NCBI RefSeq assembly: GCF_029852145.1
Contig: NC_079973.1
Span: forward strand, 13,102,385 to 13,166,384
Source: Microplitis mediator
Lineage: Eukaryota > Arthropoda > Insecta > Hymenoptera > Braconidae
Reading direction: 5' to 3'
Length of the DNA: 64,000 nt
Below, piece by piece: positions 36,612 to 46,114 of this stretch. The translations under genes and the position numbers were made by a program. The notes below the pieces were generated by a model. The model had not been told where the DNA came from. It searched no databases and saw nothing but the letters and a program-made list of their open reading frames with translations. Positions within the stretch are counted from its first letter, which is position 1. Every line of letters starts with the position of its first letter.

Positions 36612-36683
36612 ATTCCAAAATGACAGATTTTTATACTCCCTTTTGGTTTTAAGAAGCTTATCAAAGCCAAAAAAGTGTGCATA

Positions 36684-36943
36684 CAAAAAAAAGGATTCAT
36701 TGACACAAAAAATTTTTACCCGCCTAAAAAAAATTTTGACTTACCCCAAGAAATTTTTTGCATTGTGAATTAAAAACAAAAATTTATTTAGAACTAGAAA
36801 AAATTACTCGGTGCAAGGAAATATTTCTTGACCAAAAAAATCTTTTCTCGCCTCAAGACAATTTTTGTATTTAATCGATAATGCATAAAATTTCTTGGTG
36901 CAAATTAAAATTTTGTTGCGGCAAGAAATCCTTTTTTTCTGCG
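36684..36943. mobile_element. Family R element copy 2, degenerate left end
   Basis: Right end inverted CGCAGAAAAAAAGGATTTC, TA-flanked; interior TTTCTTGGTGCAA words as in 18676-18898. Confidence 0.7.
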
Positions 36944-38061
36944 TATTTTATAAATTCAGTAGTGAAATTTGGGCAGTCACGTAGTGACTGCAGGTTGCTC
37001 GCTTTTATTAAATTATTTTTTATATATGACATAATAAATTAATTTATGATGATTAGATAAATAAAGTATGGTTAGATAAATTAATAAATGATTGATTAAA
37101 TTTTAATAGATAATATGACATTGATAGTATGATAGTATAACGTTGTGAACAATAATAACGGGTTTGACTTTCCATTTACTTTGTTTACATGTACACGACT
37201 TGTAACTTGTATTCTTATATCCTTGTGATTAGGCCACCGGTCAAGTCTTGAGACTTGAGACGTAATACAAAAGTCATGTGAACATACTGCTTCGGTATCA
37301 ATGTTGGTTCACTAGTTAACGGTAATGTCACGTCATTTGTTTGTCCTAATTGCGTTTAGAAAACTTTTCCAGTTGTCATCACTGATGAAAGTGTCTACTA
37401 TGATAATTGATATTAATTATCAATTTGGGGAATAAGTACCGTTTTTGGCCAGTTTTGGACACTTTGAAAATTTGAATAAAACAATTTGCAACAGAACCAA
37501 TAAAATAATTCATTGTACAAAGATACTTTTGTCACACTGTTACAATGGAACCTTTATTTGATACTTTTTCATTAATTAAAATAAAGCATTAAATGTCAAA
37601 AAATAGAGCAATAGCCACAAATCATACTCATATATAATGTTAATTGATTAAATAATGAGTTAGGTGTTATTCAAAAACAAATTATCAACAGCATTTCTGA
37701 GTGCTGATAACAATTAATGAAAGTTTACGCAATTTCTCTGTTCCAGTGGTATATACCATCATCATAAGAAATTAACTCTTATCATAAATTCACTTTTTGT
37801 TTTGTTTTTATTAAAAAAAACAAAAATGATTTAAATACTAAGCAGTAAAAAATATTGTGTTAAATCAACATGATTTGTGTGTTAGAAATGGTCCGTAAAA
37901 ATCGTCTATGTTATTTCTTATTTGTGTTAAAATTAAAACACAAAATTCGGGTAAAACGATAAGTAAATTGAACACTTTTGAAATTTCAGAGGCAATACAA
38001 AAAAAATTGATAACTGTTACATTTTATTTTTTTACCGTGGATATTAACTAAAAATAATTTA
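36944..38061. other. Non-coding DNA
   Basis: A short GC-balanced patch at 37160-37430; 37840-38040 has degenerate GTGTTAAA words similar to family S. Nothing else recognised. Confidence 0.5.
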
Positions 38062-38580
38062 GGGGAGGGAGGAGCGAAACGAGGTACTTAAGGAAATACC
38101 AAGTTTTCGAGGACTCAAATACGCTACTTTTTTTTTTTAATGATATTCAGAGTAACTAGAAAAAATTTTCAGTTACCGTTAAAAAAAAAAATTTTTCATT
38201 TTTGCGGGCAAAATGGGGTACCCCCTAAAAATGGTAAAAAAAAATATTTCTTGATTTTAAATGAATTTGATTAAGTTGATTTTTTTTGTAAGTAATTTAC
38301 ATGAAGAAAAAATATATTTTACATGATTATTGAATACAAAAGAACAAAAATAAACTTTTAATAGTTTTTATCATAAAACAAAAGTCATTAATATTTTGCT
38401 GCTGGCAATTGATTTTTGAAAAAGTTTAACAAAAAAAATTCAACATGATGCTCAATTATATTTACAAGAGTGATTTCGAAATTTTTAAAAACCACTGAAA
38501 ATATAAAATTTTTTTTCATAAAATTCTAGGGGTACCCTGTTTTGCCTACCCTACCCCTTTTACCCCCCCCCCCCTTCCTC
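38062..38580 (+). mobile_element. TIR element, family C copy 1
   Basis: TA-flanked; starts GGGGAGGGAGGAGCG, ends CCCTACCCCTTTTACCCCC. Shares GTTTTCGAGGACTCAAATAC and GGGGTACCC segments with 44618-45127. Confidence 0.85.
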
Positions 38581-38652
38581 TATATATTATTTGGGGGTTA
38601 TCAAAAGTGATATAACAATTATTATTCAACACTGAACTATTTTTTTACAGTA

Positions 38653-39417
38653 TCACAGTAAAAAAGGATTCGTCAAAATCAACACATATCGTGTGTAAAA
38701 CGAACATTTTGTACTTATTTAAATGTTGTTTTAACATGTTGTGAGTGTTAAAAAATTTTACACACGTATAAGTTGAAAGTATAAAATTTTCTAAGAATTC
38801 TTTTGTGATGGTAGAGATTATTTTTAACATATTTTATGTGTTGATTTAACAGTAACATATAAAAAGTGTTACTTTCGAACAAAATAACATTTTTGTGTGA
38901 TAAAAAATCAATCTATTACGACAGTTCAAACCAAATAAATACTGTGTGTTAAATTGACACCCAAAAGTAATAAAAATTAAAAACTCAGAATTTTAACACA
39001 CCCTTTTTTTACAGTTTGACGACTCGTTTTTTAGGGGAGAGGGAGGCAGAGTGGGCCCTCTAAAAATTTCGGGTTTGATATTTTTTATTCATTACACGTG
39101 TGATATTTGCAAATAACTATGAAATAATTGTATTTTAATAATATAAAAGTCATTTTAATAGTCTGCTGCGGTAAAACTTTAAAACGTAATTTTATTACCT
39201 TAAACTTTCTTAATAAATTATATTTAATGAACAGTTTTGGTAGTCTATTTTAGCCCTCATTATATAAGAAATCTCGATAAGCTTATTATTATTATTATCC
39301 GTCCGAATTTATTGGCGTATAGAAAATTTTGAGAGGCCCACTTTGCCCCCATATTTTTTGAAATTTTGAAAATTTCAAGGGGCCCATTTTGCTCCCTCCC
39401 CCCCCCCCCCTACTGTG
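38653..39417 (+). mobile_element. Family S element copy 2, interrupted by family A element
   Basis: Starts TCACAGTAAAAAAGGATTCG, ends (after the interruption) CTGTG before TA. The interruption is at TTTTT-TA, the same place where S1 reads straight through TTTTTTACACAG. Confidence 0.85.
39034..39410 (+). mobile_element. Short TIR element, family A copy 2, nested in S2
   Basis: 377 bp between TA dinucleotides, GGGGAGAGGGAGGCAGAGTG to a C run. About 120 bp shorter than copy 1 at the left. Confidence 0.88.
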
Positions 39418-40931
39418 TAAATAATGTTTTTATTAGAGTCAAAATTTAAAAAAAATCACGTAATATTTGATAGGAGATGTAAATAGTAAATCCATTAGTT
39501 TTTTTGAAAAATTACAAATTTTTATCTATCGAAAAAATCATTTTTACATTGAATAAAATAAATATGACTAAATCTTTTTGATTAGTATAATAAATTCAGC
39601 TTCTCGTAAATGGTAAGTTTACTTTATTAATATTAAAAATTTTTAAGTTAAATTGACATTATAAAATGTCAATTTCACTTTTAATTGTGTAATAATTTTT
39701 CCGTGACTATCGATTAAGTTTTTAACATAAATTTTGTGTTAATTTTAAAGTCACACTTAATAATTTCGATTTATGTGACAGGTAACATTTTTAAAGTGTT
39801 AAATAGTAGATTGATTTAAAATTTTTAAGTAATACAGTGATATTTAAAACAAAAAATTTAACACGGACCGTTTTTAACACGTATACGGAATATTCTTTAT
39901 TGTGTACTATTAAATTTAGTTAAAAATAGAATCAGTAATAAGAGTAATCTAGAAATCTCAATCATTTGTCAGACAGACACGCAATATTTTCGATAAAGAG
40001 ATATATGTAATTATGAAAACATATATTTAAATATTGATATTAGCAAATGATGATGTTTGATGATAAGAAAATAAGAAATAATAATAAAAAGTGAGCCTTT
40101 TGAGTAAAATTTTTGCATCAATTGTAGATGTAGAAACCAGGTACGCAAGAAGCCGTATAGAAAATAGCGGAGAAAGAGGAAGCGAGCAGTGAACCCGGGG
40201 ATCCAGAACAACAAAACTGTTTACCGTGATACTTTCGTTCAATCACGTTCTCGAATACTGACGATGAAACTATATAAAATTAAATAAACAAAGTTATTAT
40301 ATTTTATTTATAACATTATCACACTATTTTATAATTATCATTAGAGTGAGATTTTGATATTTAATTTTAGTTTAATTTCTGAAGTCTCAAATTACAGTAA
40401 AAATAAATTTTAAATTTGAATTGTAAACACTTGAAATTTCTTATAAATTTAAATGAATTATCATTTTTACCGCAAAATTTTTTCTATCGTTACTGATAAG
40501 TTCGGTACTTTGTCTTGACAGATGAAGAAACCAAAAAGATGTCTATTGACTTACATCCGCAGAGTCGTCATCGCGTGATTTACGTCTTCGTGTTATGAAG
40601 GTGAAGATGACGATGATATGTATAGTATGTACATACACCTGTATAAACATATATGTATTATATGCGGTACGCAAGCAAGGTTCATCGTTCCGCGAGTTCA
40701 ACTTTCTCATTCATAATAAAAGCCTCCGACTCTTATGGGTTAAGGCTACGCTGTCATTGAACTACATTCCCATGTTCTATCACCACCCTGAAACAAAAAA
40801 AAATAATAATTACAGAATAATATATGTTATAAAAAAAAAAAACTTTTAATTAATGTTTTATATAAATTTTCACGCCTTTCAGAAATAGCGATAAGTGGAA
40901 CTGTTATACAAAAACAAATGTATATACATTA
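39418..40931. other. Non-coding DNA
   Basis: 39660-39900 has degenerate GTGTTAA words. A GC-balanced patch lies at 40120-40270 and another at 40510-40800. No gene seen. Confidence 0.5.
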
Positions 40932-41251
40932 AGGTGGTCGTTGAAAATTAAATTTTCTCAGATGCCCATAAAAAACTTCTTTTTAGCGAAAAAATAAGTG
41001 GGGAATTTGTTTTTTTCTTTTTAAGTACAAAGAACTCGAGCCTCAGGACGATCGGAGTTCATTTTTGGATACAGTTGAGGTTTTTTTTAAATATCTCATG
41101 AAATATACAGATTAAAGGAAAAAATTATAGAGACAATTTTGTAGGAAATTAAATTTTTGACAAAAAAGGTCATGTTCATTTTTTTTATAAAATGTGTATT
41201 TACAAAGATATTTTGAAAAAACTCTTTCAGATCTTATCAATTTAGCATTTA

Positions 41252-41994
41252 TCCCGACTAGAATTTTTCATAAGAGCCTGACGAGGTCCTTATAGGGTTA
41301 ACCTTATTTCAAATAAGGTCCCGATCAGGGTATCCTGACGAGGACCCTGATATGGATGTAACGCTTAAGACCCATGAGGTCCTTATCGGGATTGCCTTAT
41401 CAGGACCTTACCAGGATATCCTCATAAAATCCTTATCAGGTCCTTACCAGGATATCCTCATCAAATCCTTATCAGGATTGTCTTATTAGTCATTATTTAA
41501 AAAAAAATAATAAATTGCAAAAAAAATAAGAGAATTATAATTCGATCGAGAATTTTATCTATTGTATTGAGAGCATTAATTAGAGGAAGTAAACATTTTT
41601 TTTATTGATGAAAAAATCCCGATGACTGCTGGACTCGAACCTGCACCCTTCTAATTCAAAGTCCTCGATGCTATTCACTGCGCTGACATTCACATGTGAT
41701 CTTGAAAGTGTAAATATAATATTCATTATGATGTTAAAGAATAACTGATGAAGAAGTAAAAAATCTATGCTGCAATGATTGTCGTGATTTTTATATAATA
41801 TTCTTTTGTACTTTGTTTAATTCTTAGCCTGTAAATGAAATATTCAAAGGGATGGGATCTTTTTTTTGAATAAGGATATCCTGACGAGGGCCTGACAAGG
41901 AACTTGTCAGGTTTGCTCTAATAAGGCAAACCTTACATTAACCTAATAAGGTCCTTATGGTACTTCAGGCAAATCAGGAAGAAATTCTAGTCGG
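41252..41994. mobile_element. Element Y: word arrays around a tRNA-like arm, inserted in X1
   Basis: 743 bp, ends TCCCGACTAGAATTT and inverted CCCGACTAGAATTTC, TA duplicated; X2 shows the empty site CATTTAAAGG. Arrays of AGGTCCTTATCAGGATATCC words at about 41270-41490 and 41870-41985 flank AT linkers and a tRNA-like segment (41619-41700, minus strand). Confidence 0.88.
41619..41700 (-). other. tRNA-Gln-like relic inside element Y
   Basis: On the minus strand there is a B-box GGTTCGAGTCC (41641-41631), and 20 bases before it the anticodon-loop-like ACTTTGAATT (anticodon TTG), preceded by an A-box-like CAGCGCAGTG. The anticodon stem is not paired well, so this is a tRNA-derived module, not a working tRNA. 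Confidence 0.5.
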
Positions 41995-42339
41995 GTAAAG
42001 GATTACGAATGTTAATAATGTTTTTCCTTAAATATAAACAATTTTGTAACTCGTAACATATCAATCATTAATACTTGTTATAGTTTCTATATATTTAAAA
42101 AAATATTATTCTCAACATTTGTAACCCTTAAGACGCTCAATTCATAAGATCTAAAAAAGTTTTTTTAAAATATCTTTGTAAGTACACATTTTATAAAAAA
42201 AATTGACACGACCTTTTTTGTCAAGAATTTAATTTCCTACAAAAATACTTGTATAACTTTTTCCTCTAATCTGCATATTTCATGAGATATTTAAAAAAAA
42301 CCTTAACTGAATCGAAAAATGAACTTTGATCGTCCTGAG

Positions 42340-43517
42340 TAGGGATGTGCGAATATCATTCGAATTGAATCGAATATTCGACTAATTCGAATTATTCAAA
42401 TAATTCAGATAATTGTCTTGTGCTCTTAAATTAATCGATTTCGATGGAAAAGTTGTTTTGGTCGGGTGTATTCGACTCAATTTGAATATTGTTTTCATAG
42501 AACTCCTCGGGTCAAAAATAAAACCTGACTCAGGCTCACTTCGCCTTATTTTCTTTTGAAGTTATCGATTTGCCGACGATTTTTCGATAAGATCTCGACT
42601 TTCGACTTAAATTAAATTTTTTTAACTTTTTGAATTTTTTCATCTTAGTTTCGACTTATTTCAACTTATTTGTATTTTTTAGTCTTAGTTTGAACTTATT
42701 CGTCTTTACTTCGAGCACAATAGTCATTCACCTTACTTTTGACTTGCTAAACCAAGTCGAAAAAAAGTTATTTATTCGCCTTACTTTTACCTTAATATAT
42801 AAAAATTATTTCACCTTAGTTTTTACTTTTTCGCCTTGTAATTTAAGTCGAATAAGTCTAAACCAAGTCAATTTCGACTTGATCTTGACTTTTTCGTCTT
42901 AAATTTTAAGTTGAATAAGTCTTAACCAAGTCAATTTCGACTTGTTTTCAACTTTTTTGTCTTAAATTGTGACTAAGTAAGCCAGTTAAGTCTAAACCAA
43001 GGCGAAAACTCAATGTATTTCATATCTACGTAAAAGAAAGTCGAGTTTGTCTTGTGAAAAACAGCTCCAAATTTCGACTTGGTAAACCAAGTCTGAATCA
43101 AGTTTTATTTTTGACCCGGGTCATTACTAAAATAATAAAGATTTTATTGTAAAAAAGTGTCATCCGGTCATATCCGGAATGAAAAAGTAAGTTTCGTATT
43201 TTGATTCGAAAATTCTACATAAATTAAATAAAACATGCTACACGGCAAAATGTTTTTTAATTTTCCATGTCAGACATTCTACAAGATCTCTTAGAAATTC
43301 GATTTTCGAAAATCGGACCGAAACCAATAACTTCTCGAATTTTTGAAAATTTACAATTCTCTTAGTGGGAAGTCAAAAATTTTGATAATTACGACGAATA
43401 CGAATTCTTCTTTAATTTAATAATTAGTTTTTTATTTGGTTTGAATTCAGATTATTCGAACTATTCGATTCGATTCGAGACGAATAATTCGTAAATTCGA
43501 ATATTCGCACACCCCTA
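42340..43517 (+). mobile_element. hAT-like element Z inserted in X1
   Basis: 1178 bp, TAGGGATGTGCGAATAT to ATTCGCACACCCCTA. The 8-bp flanks GTCCTGAG (42332-42339) and GTTCTGAG (43518-43525) differ at one base. The interior carries ATTCGAAT-type words and repeats of AAGTCTAAACCAAGTC. The open frame 42630-42902 is repeat translation. Confidence 0.85.
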
Positions 43518-43676
43518 GTTCTGAGGCACGTGCTCTTTTCACAAAAAGAAAGAACCAAATTTCCCATTTATTTTTTCACTAAAAAGAAGCTTTTTATGGG
43601 GCGCCTGAAAAAATTTAATTTTTAACGTCCACTCTAATATATACATGAAAATAATAATATCATCAGGAAAAGTATA

Positions 43677-44008
43677 GGAAGGGAGAAGGGGGATAATCAA
43701 AAAAATATTAGATGTGAAGTAAAATGAGTTCCCTAAAAAAATTATAAACTATCCTACAATTGTTTATAATCTTGAGTTTAAATTTAATTTTTTGTTTTCA
43801 TAATAAAAATAATTTTGTCATGAAAATAAGTATCAAAAAACGTAATTATAAAATTGACTTCTAATTATGATTTGAGAAAATTTTTATAGCTAATTTTACA
43901 TCTACACTATTTTGGGTGGCCTAAATTACCTCATGACGTCTATGTTGTGGCTACGTGAAGCTTGAAAAAAATTTCTGGAGGCCCGTTTTGTTATTTACCT
44001 CTCTCTCC
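43677..44008. mobile_element. Degenerate short TIR element related to families A/C
   Basis: TA-flanked, GGAAGGGAGAAGGGGG to CTCTCTCTCC; 332 bp. Confidence 0.6.
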
Positions 44009-44617
44009 TAATATACTTTAGAAGATAATCATCAATCTTGTTACGAAGTCCAGTACGAATGAACATAATTTATCATTAGAAATGAACAATAATAACAGGC
44101 GTTAAATAAAATTATAAACAGAAATCACAAAATTACTTTTACGAAAAGTAATTACGGACGTTTTGAATTTTACGTTACTTCCAATAGTTAACGGATTAAG
44201 AATACGGGAATAAAAAAGTGCATATCATTGTTTTTTATTTTTTTATTTACAACCGTAAGAGAGTTGTGTAATAAAGATAATATTGAGGATGTTTGTCTGG
44301 AGAACAAGTAGTCCTAAAGAATAAATTATATTTAGAACTCAAAGTTAAGTCAAGCACATAAATGTTTGTATATTTATGTATATTGAGAATTACGTTGTTG
44401 TTAAAGACTAATATGGCTTTCATCCCTATATCCAGTTTCTCTTTTATGGATCCTGACAAGTAAAACAGCTCAGACCTGTCCTTACTTCTTTAACAAGTCA
44501 AGGACGTTTTACAGCTGTATTAAAGCTGTCAAACATTATTCATTAAACAATAAATTTATTTTCAATATGTAATTTATACTTGTATTCAAACATACATTTA
44601 TATATACATATATATTA
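44009..44617. other. Non-coding DNA
   Basis: Nothing recognised. Confidence 0.6.
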
Positions 44618-45127
44618 GGGGAAGGGGAGGGGGGGACAGCGGGGTACTCAAGAAAATACTAAGGTTTCGAGGACTCAAATACGCTAAATCTTCTTGTTTT
44701 TAATGATATTCAAAGTAAATAAACAAAAATTTCAGTTGCCGTTGAAACAAAATTTTTTACTTTTGCGGGCGAAATTGGGTACCCCCCCAAAAAAAGGTAG
44801 AGAAAAAAAATTTCTGCATATTAAATAAAATTGAATAAATTAAATTTTTTTGTAAGTAATTTACATTAAGAAAAATTAAATTTTACACAAATATTGGATG
44901 CAAAGGAAGAAAAATAAATTTTTATTGGTTTTTATCATAAAACAAAAGCCATTAACATTTTTCGGCTGACACTCGATTTTTGAAAAAGTTTAACAAAAAA
45001 TATTCAAAATAATGCTCAATTATATTTATAAAAGTGATTTTGGAAAGTTTAAAAAACATTTAAAAAATAGAAATTTTTTAAATAAAATTTTGGGGGTACC
45101 CCGTTTTGCCTACCCTACCCCTTCCCC
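44618..45127 (+). mobile_element. TIR element, family C copy 2
   Basis: GGGGAAGGGGAGGGGGGAC to CCCTACCCCTTCCCC between TA dinucleotides; the right TA (45128-45129) is shared with Q3. Confidence 0.88.
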
Positions 45128-45129
45128 TA

Positions 45130-45592
45130 CACGGAAAAAATTTACTGTTGCTGCAACAGAAGGCAGTCATGTTGCAGCAACAGGAAAACATCCTGTTGCA
45201 GCAACAAGATTTTCCTACAGCTGCAACAGGAGGCAGTCATGTTGTAGCAACAGGATTTTCCTGCAGTTGCAACAGGAGGCAGTCATGTTGCAGCAACAGA
45301 AAAAAATCCTGTTGCAGCAACAAGATTTTCCTGCAGCTGCAACAGGAGGCAGCCATGTTGCAGCAACAAGATTTTCCTACAGCTGCAACAGGAGGCAGCC
45401 ATGTTGTAGCAACAGGATTTTCCTGCAGTTGCAACAGGAGGCAGCCATGTTGTAGCAACAAGATTTTCCTGCAGCTGCAACAGGAGGCAGCCATGTTGCA
45501 GCAACAGGATTTTCTTGCAGTTGCAACAGGAAAAATTCCTGTTGCAGCCACAGGATTAATACTGTTTTTGCGACTTAATAGTAAAATATCGT
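45130..45592 (+). mobile_element. Element Q3: amplified left arm of a Q-type palindrome
   Basis: Begins CACGGAAAAAATTTACTG like Q2. The arm has expanded into a tandem array with a 46-bp period (GGCAGCCATG at about 45348, 45394, 45440, 45486), giving repetitive open frames in several registers (45106-45663, 45012-45455, 45237-45617) that are not genes. Confidence 0.85.
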
Positions 45593-45594
45593 TA

Positions 45595-45740
45595 CACAGT
45601 AAAAAATTTTGTGTCATTGCGTCAAAAAACTTAGTGTTACAAATTTTTGTGTTAAATATTTAACCTTTATTCTGTTAAATCAACACAAAAAAGTGTTAAA
45701 TATTTAACACTAAGTTTTTCGACGCAATGACGCAAAATTT
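45595..45740. mobile_element. Truncated relative of the Q2 central element
   Basis: Starts CACAGTAAAAAATTTTGTGTC after TA, matches 35420-35610, and loses its right end in the sequence ATTTTTGCATTATT, where a family R remnant takes over. Confidence 0.75.
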
Positions 45741-45945
45741 TTGCATTATTAAATGAAAACGAAAATTTTCTTAGGACTAAAAATTTTTTCTTGCCCCAAA
45801 TATTTTTTTTCTTGACTCAAGAAAATTTTTTCTCGTCCCAAGAAAATGTTCGTTTTCAATTCATGCGAAAAATTTCTTAGGACAAATAAAAATTTTCTTG
45901 ACGTGAGTAAAAGTTTTTTGCGCCAAGAAATTTTTTTTTTCTGTG
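45741..45945. mobile_element. Family R element remnant
   Basis: TTTCTTAGGAC and CTTGACTCAAGAAA words, right end TTTTTTTTTTCTGTG before TA; the left terminus is missing. Confidence 0.7.
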
Positions 45946-45948
45946 TAG

Positions 45949-46114
45949 ATTCGTGTCTGAGCTCTATTTACTTTTGACAGGAATTTGAATTATTGAAAGA
46001 AATTTTACAATTTTTAAGTCATTCAGAAAAAAATTTTGGAATTATTTGAAAATTTACGAGTAGTTCGATTCGATTCGATATTAATTCGTAAGTTCGAACT
46101 ATTTGCACACCCTT
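45949..46114 (+). mobile_element. Right-end fragment of a Z element
   Basis: GATTCGATTCGATATTAATTC to TTTGCACACCCTTA parallels the right end of 42340-43517; the left part is absent. Confidence 0.6.

Larger units (their letters stand above)
40932..43634. mobile_element. Long-TIR element X1 with two insertions
   Basis: Inverted arms of roughly 300 bp or more (TTCTCAGATGCCC... and inverse; CTCATGAAATATACAGATTA and inverse). The copy at 56281-57716 lacks both insertions found here (41252-41994 and 42340-43517). Confidence 0.88.

Noticed and set aside
41619..41700. Functional tRNA-Gln gene
   Set aside because: B-box and anticodon loop are present, but the anticodon stem does not pair and the locus is within a mobile element.
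45012..45663. Overlapping long open frames rich in QLQQ/AAT repeats on both strands
   Set aside because: They are translations of the 46-bp tandem array of element Q3; open in several frames and on both strands at once, which is a sign of repeats and not of protein.
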